Part shown: positions 17,237 through 25,627 of the stretch, one piece after another
How positions within the stretch are numbered: position 1 is the first letter of the stretch
Layout: each line of letters begins with the position of its first letter
The notes under the pieces: model-generated
Database searches by the model: none
The model's input: the letters and a program-made list of their open reading frames with translations, nothing else
What the model was told of the DNA's origin: nothing
Translations under genes and position numbers: made by a program
Origin: Chthonomonas calidirosea
GTDB lineage: Bacteria; Armatimonadota; Fimbriimonadia; Fimbriimonadales; Fimbriimonadaceae
DNA: 44,306 nt
NCBI GenBank assembly: GCA_945882415.1
Contig: CAMCWC010000019.1
Location: 1 to 44,306, forward strand
Direction of reading: 5' to 3'

Positions 17237-18199
17237 TTACCAAGCGTAATCTTCCGGGCTAGACTTCCGGCCCGGAAAGATTGCGTCGATCTTCGCCAGA
17301 ACTTCCGCATCCAACACGATGTCAACTGCTTTCGCGTTGCCGTGAAGCTGAGCCATCGTTCGCGGTCCGATGATGGGTCCGGTAACGCCAGGCTGGTGCA
17401 AGGTCCAAGCAAGCGCGACGTCGGCTGGGTTTTCTCCCAACTCAGCGCAAAGCGCTTCCCACTTTTCGAGCTGGTCCGCGTGTTTGACTCGTGCTTCGGC
17501 GGTTCCGCCTTCGTTTCGGCGGGCACCCTGATCTTCCGTCTTTCCACCGAGCAAACCGCTGGCGAGTGGGCTCCAAGGAATCACGCCTAGGCCGTATTCG
17601 CGGCATGCCGGGAGCACTTCAAGCTCAATGTTTCGGTTGAGCAGGTGGTAGATCGACTGCTCACTCACCAATCCGAGCATGTTCTGGGCCGATGCGCGCT
17701 CGTTGAACCGTGCGATGTGCCAGGCGCCAAAGTTTGACGAGCCGAAGTACAGCACTTTCCCCTGCTGTCGAAGCACCGTGAAGGCTTCCAGAATCTCTTC
17801 CGTCGGCGTCAGACGATCAATGTGGTGCATTTGATAGAGATCGATAAAGTCCGTCTGCAAGCGAGAGAGAGACGCATCGCAGGCCTTGCGAATATGGAGT
17901 GCGCTACATCGGCCGGAGTTTGGCCACTCGCCCATGTCGCCATAAGCTTTGGTTGCGATGACCGTTTTGTCGCGTCGGCCGCCGCCCTGAGCAAACCATC
18001 GGCCGATGATGCTCTCCGTCCAGCCATCTTTCTTCCAGCCGTAAACGTCGGCCGTATCAAAGAAGTTGATCCCAAGGTCGTGCGCCTGGTCCATGATCTC
18101 AAAGCTGTCGGCTTCGGTCGTCTTTGGTCCAAAGTTCATGGTGCCAAGACAAAGTCGGCTGACCTTTAAGCCACTGCGTCCAAGTTGCGTGAATTGCAT
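17237..18199 (-). CDS. Aldo/keto reductase
   Basis: NAD(P)H-dependent cytosolic oxidoreductase with a TIM-barrel fold, 320 residues. The tetrad residues lie in NFFDTADVYG (Asp, Tyr), VIATKAYG (Lys) and LYQMHHID (His). The C-terminal IIGPRTMAQL corresponds to the cofactor-binding loop. The sequence starts LGRSGLKVSRLCLGTMNFG, close to the general-stress/YdhF-Tas type of bacterial AKR; the substrate cannot be told. On the minus strand GGTAGAAC ends 9 nt before the ATG, a weaker version of the leaderless-type element. Convergent with aspS. Confidence 0.93.
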   Translation of the reverse strand: MQFTQLGRSGLKVSRLCLGTMNFGPKTTEADSFEIMDQAHDLGINFFDTADVYGWKKDGWTESIIGRWFAQGGGRRDKTVIATKAYGDMGEWPNSGRCSALHIRKACDASLSRLQTDFIDLYQMHHIDRLTPTEEILEAFTVLRQQGKVLYFGSSNFGAWHIARFNERASAQNMLGLVSEQSIYHLLNRNIELEVLPACREYGLGVIPWSPLASGLLGGKTEDQGARRNEGGTAEARVKHADQLEKWEALCAELGENPADVALAWTLHQPGVTGPIIGPRTMAQLHGNAKAVDIVLDAEVLAKIDAIFPGRKSSPEDYAW

Positions 18200-18271
18200 A
18201 TCACCGTCGTTCTACCGTGCAAAGGTCCCGAACGCATTGCAGACGGGACATTTTCACGCACAATTGGCTGA

Positions 18272-18757
18272 ATGGAACTCGTGCGCTATCGACCTGACCA
18301 AGCCATCCGCTGGCTACGCATGGGAGCCGAGACCCAAAAGCAAACCGCGAAAGAGAAAACGAAAAAGGTCTCTGATCCGAAGCAACGGTTTGCGGATCAT
18401 CTCAAAAACGCCGCGAGCGCAATCATGGACTACGGCAAAGGTACTTACACCGAAGCGATGCACAGCGTCGCCGAGGCGAACGAGTTCGTGATCCAAGAAA
18501 CCCAACTTGATATCGTTCGCAATGGCACCATAAAGACCGTTCCCTACGATCGTATCAAAGCGATTCAGCTTCGAACGGATCGAGCGACCCTCGTTCTGGA
18601 TAAAGGGACGGTCGTGATCAAGCCATTTGCATATCTGAGTGCGGGGCGAGCAAAGGTTCCGGTGGGCTGGCAACGCAATGGACTCGACGTTCCGTTTGAA
18701 CTCCTCTTCGAAGAAATAAGTGCGCGAAGTGGCATTCCCCTAACTGAAACAGAATAA
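18272..18757 (+). CDS. Uncharacterised cytosolic protein
   Basis: A 161-residue protein I do not recognise. It has no signal peptide or membrane segment. The N-terminal third is charged and probably helical (many Lys/Gln/Ala). Residues 70-125 alternate as beta strands (IVRNGTIKTVPYDRIKAI, then ATLVLDKGTVVIKPFAY), which resembles a PH-like or SH3-like barrel. It reads toward nadC, with 30 nt between them that contain an inverted repeat. CACAAT lies 7 nt before the ATG, a possible weak -10 element. Codon use is like the neighbours, so it is probably a real gene. Confidence 0.72.
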   Translation: MELVRYRPDQAIRWLRMGAETQKQTAKEKTKKVSDPKQRFADHLKNAASAIMDYGKGTYTEAMHSVAEANEFVIQETQLDIVRNGTIKTVPYDRIKAIQLRTDRATLVLDKGTVVIKPFAYLSAGRAKVPVGWQRNGLDVPFELLFEEISARSGIPLTETE

Positions 18758-18758
18758 C

Positions 18759-18788
18759 CCTGTCCTGAGAAAAGGTACATAGGACGGG
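18759..18788. repeat. Inverted repeat across the nadC promoter and start
   Basis: CCTGTCCT (18759-18766) pairs with AGGACGGG (18781-18788; one G-T pair) around 14 nt that contain most of the presumed -10 box. The right arm ends on the first base of the GTG start. It could be an operator for a repressor of NAD synthesis or an mRNA hairpin. Confidence 0.38.
18776..18781 (+). promoter_or_regulatory. TACATA -10 element 6 nt before nadC
   Basis: GGTACATA ends 6 nt before the GTG at 18788. Spacing matches the leaderless-type starts, although the last base is A rather than T. Confidence 0.38.
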
Positions 18789-19642
18789 TGAGCGCATGGC
18801 ATCAGCCAGAACCACAGCAGTGGTGGCACATCGTAGAAGACGCCCTCAGCGAAGACGTGGGTAGCGGCGACATTACCGGCGCGGCCCTTTCTGCGACCGA
18901 CATGGTTCGCTGGCACATTGAGGCTCAAGCTGACGGAATTATTTGCGGTCTCGGAATTGCGGAGTTTCTTCTTGCGCCCTCGCCGGACGACTCGGGGCGC
19001 GCGAATATCGAGGTCTTAAAGAACGATGGGGATGCGGTTTCTCGCGGCACCATCCTCATCCGCGGCTACCTCAGTGCTCGCCAAGTCATGATGGCGGAAC
19101 GAACCGCCCTGAACTTCCTGATGCACCTGAGTGGGGTCGCAACCTTAACGCATGAATTCGTGGAGCGAGTCAAAGACACGGATGCACGCATCGTGGACAC
19201 CCGAAAAACGATCCCGATGCTCAGGTCGTTACAAAAGTACGCCGTCCGATGCGGCGGCGGACATAACCATCGCATGGGTTTGTATGACGGCGTCATGCTG
19301 AAAGACAATCACATCGCCGCTCTGGGCGGAATCAAACCGGCGGTAAAAGCCGTTCGGGGTTACGCATCCCACATGCTCAAGATCGAAGTTGAATGCGAGA
19401 CCCTGGAGCAGGTGGCAGAAGCAGTTGAAGCCGGTGCAGACATCGTGATGCTCGACAACATGGATCCGTTCATGATGCGAGAAGCCGTAAAGGCGTACAA
19501 GCATCAAGTACTCCTTGAAGCAAGTGGCGGTGTTTCTCTTGAAACCGTTCGCGGAGTTGCCCTCACCGGGGTTCATCTCATCTCGGTCGGGGCTCTGACC
19601 CACTCTGCGGTTTCCCTGCCCATGCATTTGGAATTGCTGTGA
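18788..19642 (+). CDS. nadC: Nicotinate-nucleotide pyrophosphorylase (carboxylating)
   Basis: Quinolinate phosphoribosyltransferase: makes nicotinate mononucleotide from quinolinate and PRPP in NAD synthesis. The 284 residues show ALSEDVGSGDITGAAL at the N terminus, AERTALNFLMHLSGVATLT, the substrate-binding DTRKTIPMLRSLQKYAVRCGGGHNHR region (read in two parts), MLKDNHIAALGG, IEVECETLEQ and VMLDNMDP. The start is GTG. Its stop overlaps the birA start (GTGA, 4 nt), so the two form an operon. nadA and nadB are not in the window. Confidence 0.96.
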   Translation: MSAWHQPEPQQWWHIVEDALSEDVGSGDITGAALSATDMVRWHIEAQADGIICGLGIAEFLLAPSPDDSGRANIEVLKNDGDAVSRGTILIRGYLSARQVMMAERTALNFLMHLSGVATLTHEFVERVKDTDARIVDTRKTIPMLRSLQKYAVRCGGGHNHRMGLYDGVMLKDNHIAALGGIKPAVKAVRGYASHMLKIEVECETLEQVAEAVEAGADIVMLDNMDPFMMREAVKAYKHQVLLEASGGVSLETVRGVALTGVHLISVGALTHSAVSLPMHLELL

Positions 19643-20346
19643 AATTTGACATTTCCGCTCATCAGCCTTTTTTCCGGTTTGCGGAGCTCGATTCAACGCA
19701 AACCTACGTATCAGCGTCGATTCGAGATGGTGAACCGATCTCTGGCTGCCTCACGGAGAGCCAAACCAACGGGCGGGGACGATTTCAACGCGAATGGATT
19801 GCTGGTCCCAACTCTAGCCTGACCACCACTTTGGTGTTCAATGCCTACAAGAACCACCCGGAGCCTCACCTTATTGGTATGGCGACCGCGATTGCTGTGG
19901 CAAACGCTTTCGACGCAAAGCTACAGTGGCCCAACGACATCGTGGTTGGCGGCAAGAAGCTTGCCGGAATTCTAACCGAAGTAATTGTGGGGCCAGATGG
20001 TGATCGTCGAACCATCGTCGGCATTGGGCTAAACCTTGGACAAACGCGGTTCCCTACCGAAATCGCCTTTCGGGCAACGAGCCTCGCCATAGAAGGGCGT
20101 GAAGTGCCGACAATTGACGAAGCGCTTCAGAGGGTTATTGCCAGCATCCATGCCGTTCCGGAGCCAGATGCCTGGTCAGCCCTTAGAGAACAGTGGGATC
20201 GCCGCTGCGCAACCCAAGGCAAGATCTTCCTCCTCCCGGGGGGCGACATGGCGCTCGGCGTTAAAGTAAATGAAGCTGCGTGCCTTGAATGCACGGTTGA
20301 TCAGCAAACACGCGTGGTAAGCGTGGGAGAAGCCTTATTTGGCTAG
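19639..20346 (+). CDS. birA: Biotin--[acetyl-CoA-carboxylase] ligase
   Basis: Attaches biotin to the AccB carrier of acetyl-CoA carboxylase, whose AccA and AccD subunits are also encoded here. The 235-residue protein has FAELDSTQTYV, the biotinyl-AMP loop SQTNGRGRFQREW, LQWPNDIVVGGKKLAGIL, TIVGIGLNLG and a short C-terminal domain. It lacks the N-terminal helix-turn-helix of bifunctional BirA, so it is a class I ligase without repressor function. The GTG start overlaps the nadC stop. Confidence 0.93.
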   Translation: MKFDISAHQPFFRFAELDSTQTYVSASIRDGEPISGCLTESQTNGRGRFQREWIAGPNSSLTTTLVFNAYKNHPEPHLIGMATAIAVANAFDAKLQWPNDIVVGGKKLAGILTEVIVGPDGDRRTIVGIGLNLGQTRFPTEIAFRATSLAIEGREVPTIDEALQRVIASIHAVPEPDAWSALREQWDRRCATQGKIFLLPGGDMALGVKVNEAACLECTVDQQTRVVSVGEALFG

Positions 20347-20361
20347 AACTTCAAATGAAGT

Positions 20362-20436
20362 TGGAGCGGGCGACGAGATTCGAACCCGCGACCTATTCCT
20401 TGGCAAGGAATCGCTCTACCACTGAGCCACGCCCGC
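20362..20436 (-). tRNA. tRNA-Gly (anticodon GCC)
   Basis: On the minus strand the gene starts GCGGGCGTGGCTCAG and ends with CGCCCGC, T and an encoded CCA. The 7-bp acceptor stem is perfect. The D arm, an anticodon stem closing CTTGCCAAG, and a T arm with GGTTCGAATC are all present. The anticodon GCC reads glycine codons GGC/GGU. The last bases overlap a small AACTTC-AAAT-GAAGTT hairpin at 20347-20362 without a T-tract. It is convergent with birA. Confidence 0.97.
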
Positions 20437-20448
20437 TCGCGGATTAGT

Positions 20449-20477
20449 AAGTTACCCGAACCCGCATCCATTGTCAA
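20449..20477 (-). promoter_or_regulatory. Sigma-70 promoter of tRNA-Gly
   Basis: On the minus strand a perfect TTGACA (20477-20472), a 17-nt spacer and TAACTT (20454-20449) place the start site about 5-7 nt before the tRNA. This is the clearest two-box promoter in the window and shows that the host sigma factor uses the normal sigma-70 consensus. Confidence 0.8.
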
Positions 20478-20511
20478 CCCTAACCCACCTTCTTCCAAGC
20501 TAGATTCCCTT

Positions 20512-20517
20512 CATAAT
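20512..20517 (+). promoter_or_regulatory. CATAAT -10 element 6 nt before the phosphatase gene
   Basis: CATAAT (five of six to consensus) ends 6 nt before the ATG at 20524. There is no Shine-Dalgarno. Confidence 0.45.
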
Positions 20518-20523
20518 GCCGGT

Positions 20524-21285
20524 ATGCCTATTGATCTCAATGTTCTTGCCGAAATAGGCACCCGTGCGGGACTCCTCGCTCAAGAGGAACGGAAGCGACT
20601 CGCGACAGAACTTAAGTCCGACGGCAGCCTTGTCACGAACGCAGATCGAAAGGTCGAGGAATTCTTGCGTTCCGAACTCGTTCCCCTGGCGACAAACACG
20701 TCGGTCTGGGGCGAAGAGTTTGGCCGCGCGGACGAGGACACAAACGGAATCTGGCTTCTAGACCCCATTGACGGCACATCCAACTTTGCCATGGGCCTGC
20801 CCACGTGGGGCGTGAGCATTGCTCGTTGGCATGATGGCGCCCTTCGTGAAGGTTGCATTTACCTTCCTGACCTCGGAGAACTGTACGTCGCGGGAGAGGG
20901 CCGAGGAGCGACCTTGAATGGCGAGCCCATTAGCGTGGTCGTGCCCGGACGACCAAAGGCTTTTGAATTGATCTCGTGCTGTCCGCACATCGCACCGCTC
21001 ATCGGGAGCGAAAAGGTGCCCGGAAGACTACGTTGTTTCGGCGCATCCGTCGTAGACGGCAGTTGGACGGTTACCCAGCGTCTACGGGGCTTGTATGGGA
21101 TGGGAGAGCGGCTTTACGATGTTGCTGCGACCCTGGTCATGGCCGCCGAAGTCGGACTGATTGCGAGCTACACGGACGGTACGCCGCTAAATCTTCCTTC
21201 ACTGGTTGCTGGAACGCCGATTCACCGACCGTGGCAGATCATGCCACCGGCAGACAAAGCAACTTCCGCAAATCCTCGGGGGTGA
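20524..21285 (+). CDS. Inositol monophosphatase-family phosphatase
   Basis: Metal-dependent sugar/polyol phosphatase of the IMPase fold, 253 residues. Motifs: VTNADRKVEEFL, the metal-binding VWGEEFG, the signature WLLDPIDGTSNF with metal-binding Asp residues, and near the C terminus ERLYDVAATLVMAAEVG, where WDxAAG is usual. The family covers inositol-phosphatase, histidinol-phosphatase (HisN) and fructose-1,6-bisphosphatase activities, which sequence alone does not separate. The last 47 nt overlap the convergent peroxiredoxin-like gene. Confidence 0.9.
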   Translation: MPIDLNVLAEIGTRAGLLAQEERKRLATELKSDGSLVTNADRKVEEFLRSELVPLATNTSVWGEEFGRADEDTNGIWLLDPIDGTSNFAMGLPTWGVSIARWHDGALREGCIYLPDLGELYVAGEGRGATLNGEPISVVVPGRPKAFELISCCPHIAPLIGSEKVPGRLRCFGASVVDGSWTVTQRLRGLYGMGERLYDVAATLVMAAEVGLIASYTDGTPLNLPSLVAGTPIHRPWQIMPPADKATSANPRG

Positions 21286-21751
21286 CATTGTCCGAAGCGT
21301 CCTTGGCCTTCCGCGACCAAGTGACCTTTCCTTCGGCATCAATAACAAACGCCCCACCAAGCTGGATTGGATCGGTTGTAGGCAGGAAACCACCTTTCGT
21401 GCCGGACTTAATCACCGCGAATCCTCGCTTTACAACGCTCGGGCCGAAGAGTTGCCCAATCGAAGCCCGCTGCAATCCAAAGTGCAGATAAAGGTGGTGC
21501 TGCGGGTCCGAGATGAACGTGTGGGGAGATCGCGTTGCGTCCTTTAATCGTTGCGATTCCTCTGCGGAGCTCAGTGTCACGAACGCAATCGGCAAATCGA
21601 GCGCATCGTTCAGAAGCTGAATCTGTTCACGGCAAAAGATACAACCGGAATGCCGGAGGAAGATGAGGGCAAAAGGCAAACCGGGAAAGAGCTTGGCAAT
21701 GGCGACCTCTTGCCCGGTCGAAAGCAGAACCGTTCGATCTGGCAGATTCAT
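21239..21751 (-). CDS. Peroxiredoxin-like (AhpC/TSA family) protein
   Basis: A 170-residue cytosolic redoxin-fold protein. The presumed active site is CIFCREQIQLL, a CxxC in the peroxiredoxin-like (PRX_like2) position, preceded by FALIFLRHSG. The later PIQLGGAFVIDAEGKVTW strand carries the usual redoxin core. The enzymatic substrate is not determined. It starts 11 nt after the rpoD stop on the same strand, probably in the dnaG-rpoD transcription unit. Its 3' end overlaps the IMPase gene by 47 nt. Confidence 0.85.
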   Translation of the reverse strand: MNLPDRTVLLSTGQEVAIAKLFPGLPFALIFLRHSGCIFCREQIQLLNDALDLPIAFVTLSSAEESQRLKDATRSPHTFISDPQHHLYLHFGLQRASIGQLFGPSVVKRGFAVIKSGTKGGFLPTTDPIQLGGAFVIDAEGKVTWSRKAKDASDNVTPEDLRKLLCLPVA

Positions 21752-21762
21752 ATCAATGCGTA

Positions 21763-22800
21763 CTACGCATCAATCGCGACATCTATCAACTCTTGGAACG
21801 GTTTCATTTTCGATGGGTGCTTCAATTTCTTGAGCGACTTCTGCTCGATTTGCCGAATTCGCTCCCGAGTGACCTGGAAACACCGCGCCACTTCTTCAAG
21901 GGTGTGAGGTTGGCCATCTAAAAGGCCGTACCGCATCATGATCACTTCCCTTTCCCGTTCCGCTAAAGTCGAGAGCAGATCGTCGATCTGGCCCCGCAAA
22001 ATTGATCGTAGCGCCGCATCGGCCGGGTTCTCGCCGGAACGATCCACAAGAAACTCAACCAGCGATGTATCTTCGCTGTCGCCGATCGGAGAATCCAGCG
22101 AAAGTGGCTCGGCAATGGCGCGTTGAAACTCTTCGACTCGCTCGACCGAAATGTTGAGACACTCCCCGATTTCCTGGGAAGTTGCTTCTCGGCCGAGAGT
22201 CTGCTGAAGCTGCCCCGTCGATCGCATCATGCGATTGACTGCTTCCAATGTGTGCACGGGAATACGAATCGTACGCCCGTGATCGGAAAGGGCACGAGAA
22301 ATAGCCTGTCGAACCCACCAGGTGGCGTAAGTGCTGAACCGGAAGCCTCGCTCAGGGTCAAACTTCTCGACCGCGCGAATCAGACCCATATTGCCTTCCT
22401 GGATCAGATCCTGCATCGAAAGACCGCGGCTGATGAATCGCTTTGCAATGGACACCACGAGGCGAAGGTTTGCCTCGATGAGCATCTGCTTGCAACGATC
22501 ACAACCTGTTCGTGCGCACCGCGCCAGGTTCACTTCGTCTTCGGCGTTCAAAAGTGGAATGCGACCGATCTTTTGTAGCCACATTCGAACCGAGTCTTCG
22601 AAGTGATGCTCAACTTCGGATGGACTCGCCTCAGCATCGCCATCGGTTTCGAACGATTCCTCCGAGACCGAGCGGTTTCGGGCGTTTTGGTTCGCCGCAA
22701 GCATCCTAGCCGGACAACGTGGTGTCCGATGGAAAACGAGTGCGGTTCCCCCTCCGCACTCCGTAGCGCCCTCCGTCAATTCCTTCCCTGAAAGCATCAT
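21763..22800 (-). CDS. rpoD: RNA polymerase primary sigma factor (RpoD/SigA type)
   Basis: Sigma-70 factor of 345 residues with regions 1.2 to 4.2 but no long region 1.1 or non-conserved insert. Region 2 contains [33 protein letters not shown] and [17 protein letters not shown] for -10 melting and recognition. Region 3 follows, then region 4 with [32 protein letters not shown] and SLKKLKHP. The first about 50 residues are not conserved. The ATG at 22800 has GGAGGT 12 nt upstream; Met33 (22704) is possible. It follows dnaG by 93 nt, the classical dnaG-rpoD order, and has its own promoter candidate. Confidence 0.96.
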   Translation of the reverse strand: MMLSGKELTEGATECGGGTALVFHRTPRCPARMLAANQNARNRSVSEESFETDGDAEASPSEVEHHFEDSVRMWLQKIGRIPLLNAEDEVNLARCARTGCDRCKQMLIEANLRLVVSIAKRFISRGLSMQDLIQEGNMGLIRAVEKFDPERGFRFSTYATWWVRQAISRALSDHGRTIRIPVHTLEAVNRMMRSTGQLQQTLGREATSQEIGECLNISVERVEEFQRAIAEPLSLDSPIGDSEDTSLVEFLVDRSGENPADAALRSILRGQIDDLLSTLAEREREVIMMRYGLLDGQPHTLEEVARCFQVTRERIRQIEQKSLKKLKHPSKMKPFQELIDVAIDA

Positions 22801-22840
22801 TAGATCACGCGACCTCCGTTGGTGAGCGCGAACGTCTTAC

Positions 22841-22849
22841 ACTATAGCA
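22841..22849 (-). promoter_or_regulatory. Extended -10 promoter candidate for rpoD
   Basis: On the minus strand TGCTATAGT combines the extended TGn motif with a five-of-six -10 box, in the gap between dnaG and rpoD. No -35 box is seen. A start near 22834 would give a leader of about 34 nt containing GGAGGT. Confidence 0.42.
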
Positions 22850-22893
22850 AAGGTTTTCCGAGTCTCCTTCAGAATTCTTCCGAACCGCGTGAA

Positions 22894-24657
22894 TTACCAG
22901 TCTTCATGTGTCGATTCGGCTTCCTGAGGCGGAATTGGCTTGAGTTTCTTGAGTTGCTCAAGATACTTTTGCCGTTCCTCATCGCTATCAAGAAGAGGAC
23001 GGGCGGCGGTCGTTTTCTGGAGCGTGGCCTTTTCTCGAAGTTTAACGATCGACTCCGTGATGTAGTCCTCTTTCAGCATGTCGCCGCGAAGGTCTTCTTC
23101 GATGTCGGCAAGAATTGATCGCAACCGCTCCGGTTCCAGATTTCCCAGCCATTGACTCACCTCACCGTTTGGTGCAGCGGTTGGAAACGTGAGCGCAATT
23201 GCAGCGGAAAGCTCTTTCCCGAGCGAAGTGACGAACAAGTCGCCGTGCCTTGAAAACATCCAGCCTTCCTTCCTGAATTTACTGCTGAGAAAAGCCCGAA
23301 ACACCACGACCTCGGCCGATTCCAGGTCCTTCACGGTCGTCCTGGCCCGGGTGATCGACCGAGCCGCCTGTCGAGTCGCTTCCGGATCAAATGCCCGAGC
23401 TCGACGGATGTTCCCCACAGTCCGTTTGAGCGCCTTCTGCGCTTGGATCGGATCCGTAAGGCCCGGATACTTTGGGGCAAGGCGAACCAATTGCCGATCG
23501 AGCTCCAACTCGTTCGGAGCGTCAGCAAGGATCTCCAGAGCTTCCTGCCAAAAACTCTCATCCGCCGGATCCACTTTCTCTTCGAGCCGACGAATCTTGA
23601 AGTCAATCGGTGGCAAACCTTTCGCCACCGCCTCAGCAACTGCCCCCGGTCCCTTTTGACGGAGCAGCGAATCGGGGTCATCCCCCTTTGGAAGCAAAGA
23701 AACCCGCACTCGAAGGCCTTCCGCCTGCATCACCGCAATCGCTCGATCAGCCGCCTTCTGCCCAGCTTCGTCACTATCGTAGAGAATCGTAACTTCTTCT
23801 GCCCACCGCTTGAGCAACTTTGCTTGCTCTTCGGTCGCCGAGGTGCCAAGCGACGCCACCGCTTGCGTTACCCCTGCGGCGTGGCAAGCGATGACGTCCA
23901 GATAGCCCTCAACCAGGACCGCCCGCTTAAACTTTCCGATTGAGTCCCGCGCTTCGCTGAAGCCGTAGAGCACTCGGCTCTTCCGATACAGCGGCGTGTC
24001 TCCGCTGTTGATGTACTTCGGCATACCGGTGCCAAGCACGCGTCCTCCAAAGCCAACCGTTGCCCCGCGCTCGTCCTTGATCGGAAACATGAGTCGGCCG
24101 CGAAACTTGTCGAAGAATCCGCCCGATGGATCGGTGTCTACCAAGAATAAGTCTTTACAGTCCTGAAGCGAAAATCCGAGTTTCTTGAGGTGGTTCGCCA
24201 GGGCTTCACCGACCTCGGGGGCATAGCCGATTCCCCACTTTGTCAGCGTCTCAGAATCCAGCCCTCTTCGCTCGCAATACTCTCGGGCGGTTGAACTTTT
24301 CGAGAGTTGTTCTTGGAAGAACGCTAGCGCCGCCGCCATTGGCTCAGCGTAAGACTTGGACTTTTCCCCGCCCTCGCGGCTCTTGAGGGTGACTCCTGCC
24401 TCTTTCGCAAGAATTCGAAGTGCTTCGACGAAATCGACGTTCTGCCGATTCATGACCCAGTTGAAGATATCCCCCGTCGCTCCGCAAGACCAGCATTTGT
24501 AACGTCCGGTCGAGGGCGAAACCGTCATCGACGGATTCTTATCAGGATGGAATGGGCAGAGCCCTTGAAAATTCTTGCCGACCTTCTTGAGGGGCATCTC
24601 AGATGAAATAAGCGAGACGATATCGACTCTTTGTCGAATCTCGTCTCGCTCATCCAT
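22894..24657 (-). CDS. dnaG: DNA primase
   Basis: Makes RNA primers at the replication fork; 587 residues. The N-terminal zinc domain has CPFHPDKNPSM and CWSCGATGD (CHC2 type). The catalytic RNAP-like domain includes FRGRLMFPI, GFGGRVLG, the TOPRIM core LVEGYLDVIACHAAG and ILYDSDEAGQKAA. The C-terminal about 150 residues are a helical helicase-binding region. The ATG at 24657 has TAGGCT 6 nt upstream. It lies upstream of rpoD as in the macromolecular-synthesis operon, but rpsU is absent; the preceding gene is the Gly/Pro-rich exported protein. Confidence 0.97.
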   Translation of the reverse strand: MDERDEIRQRVDIVSLISSEMPLKKVGKNFQGLCPFHPDKNPSMTVSPSTGRYKCWSCGATGDIFNWVMNRQNVDFVEALRILAKEAGVTLKSREGGEKSKSYAEPMAAALAFFQEQLSKSSTAREYCERRGLDSETLTKWGIGYAPEVGEALANHLKKLGFSLQDCKDLFLVDTDPSGGFFDKFRGRLMFPIKDERGATVGFGGRVLGTGMPKYINSGDTPLYRKSRVLYGFSEARDSIGKFKRAVLVEGYLDVIACHAAGVTQAVASLGTSATEEQAKLLKRWAEEVTILYDSDEAGQKAADRAIAVMQAEGLRVRVSLLPKGDDPDSLLRQKGPGAVAEAVAKGLPPIDFKIRRLEEKVDPADESFWQEALEILADAPNELELDRQLVRLAPKYPGLTDPIQAQKALKRTVGNIRRARAFDPEATRQAARSITRARTTVKDLESAEVVVFRAFLSSKFRKEGWMFSRHGDLFVTSLGKELSAAIALTFPTAAPNGEVSQWLGNLEPERLRSILADIEEDLRGDMLKEDYITESIVKLREKATLQKTTAARPLLDSDEERQKYLEQLKKLKPIPPQEAESTHEDW

Positions 24658-24663
24658 GCTATC

Positions 24664-24669
24664 AGCCTA
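24664..24669 (-). promoter_or_regulatory. TAGGCT -10 element 6 nt before dnaG
   Basis: On the minus strand TAGGCT lies 6 nt before the dnaG ATG, between it and the upstream gene that ends at 24700. It fits the leaderless-type pattern. Confidence 0.45.
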
Positions 24670-24699
24670 CTTCAGGGTCGATGCCCTGCGCAGGTTGAC

Positions 24700-25563
24700 T
24701 TACGACTTTCCGGCCGCAACCACGACGCCAACGACGACCTGTGGTTTCTTTGGTGCAAGCCGAGCGAATCGGAATGCAACCTTGCCTCGGGTGAGGTACT
24801 TCACGAACATGTTGTCACCGGCAATTTCGTAACCGTCCGGATTCGCATACTTGCCGACAACTGTCTTGAAGTTCGCGCCAAACGTAACGCCGTTTCGGGT
24901 CTTGACCATTGGATCTTTCAACCCGATGGCTTCGATCTGGACAACTCGACCGAGTCGGTCGATGATGAACGCGTACTTCGAGGACTTCTTGTTGTAGACC
25001 CATCGAGTAAACGTCACTCGCGTTCCGGCTCCTGCAGCCGGAGGAGCACCCGCTGCGCCACCACCAGCCGGAGGTGCGCCTGCACCCGGTCGTCCGCCGC
25101 CAGGGCCACCGACTCCCGGAGGAGGGCCGCCGCCATTGGGAACGCCTGGAGGCGGACCACCAGGACCAAACGGGCTAGAGCCACCGCTTTGGCGGCCACC
25201 CGGGGCAAACTGTCGTAGATCGTCTTCGGACGAAAGAGGTGGCATAAAGTCAGCAAGCTGTCCGCCTGCCGCTCCGCCTCCACCTGCCGCACGGCCACCG
25301 CCGCCAGCACCGGCTGCACCGGGTCTTCCGGCAGGTGCGCCAGGAGCACCAGCTCCACCGCCACCACCGCCGAACTGGGCGCCGCCACCGAGGGTCACCG
25401 GTAGGATTTCATCCGGTGTACCAAACTTCTGCAATACGCGAGTGCTTTTGTCAAACAGGTTGATTCCTAACAACCCTGTCTCCGCACGCTGCGCGAGTGC
25501 ACTCGCAGCAAGCGGAACCATTGCAAGCACCGTTAGCGTTTTTTGAACAATCCTCGTCTTCAA
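24700..25563 (-). CDS. Exported protein with Gly/Pro/Ala-rich insertion
   Basis: I do not recognise this family. The chosen start is a TTG at 25563, giving a textbook signal peptide (MKTRIVQKTLTVLAMVPL, then ASALAQ) with GGAGGA 10 nt upstream; the ATG at 25581 adds six residues. The mature part begins LLGINLFDKSTRVLQKFGTPDEI. About 120 residues of almost pure Gly, Pro and Ala follow (65-186 of the longer form). A compact C-terminal domain contains VYNKKSSKYAFIIDRLGRV, GVTFGANFKTVVGKY and GYEIAGDNMFVKYL. The repeated pattern of a ligand strand followed by a PDG/E turn resembles small envelope-assembly (SmpA-like) domains, but this is only a guess. Confidence 0.8.
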   Translation of the reverse strand: MKTRIVQKTLTVLAMVPLAASALAQRAETGLLGINLFDKSTRVLQKFGTPDEILPVTLGGGAQFGGGGGGAGAPGAPAGRPGAAGAGGGGRAAGGGGAAGGQLADFMPPLSSEDDLRQFAPGGRQSGGSSPFGPGGPPPGVPNGGGPPPGVGGPGGGRPGAGAPPAGGGAAGAPPAAGAGTRVTFTRWVYNKKSSKYAFIIDRLGRVVQIEAIGLKDPMVKTRNGVTFGANFKTVVGKYANPDGYEIAGDNMFVKYLTRGKVAFRFARLAPKKPQVVVGVVVAAGKS

Positions 25564-25627
25564 AGGGAATTCGTCCTCCATTGTGGGCGAGACATCCTGC
25601 CTGCCCTTACGCTAGTAATTGACGTAC

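Noticed and set aside
20347-20362. Terminator after tRNA-Gly
   Set aside because: A 6-bp AACTTC/GAAGTT hairpin exists but has no T-tract on either strand and overlaps the encoded CCA.
24957-25390. CRISPR-like or tandem repeat array in the GC-rich stretch
   Set aside because: The repetitiveness comes from Gly/Pro/Ala codons of one open frame; there are no regular repeat-spacer units.
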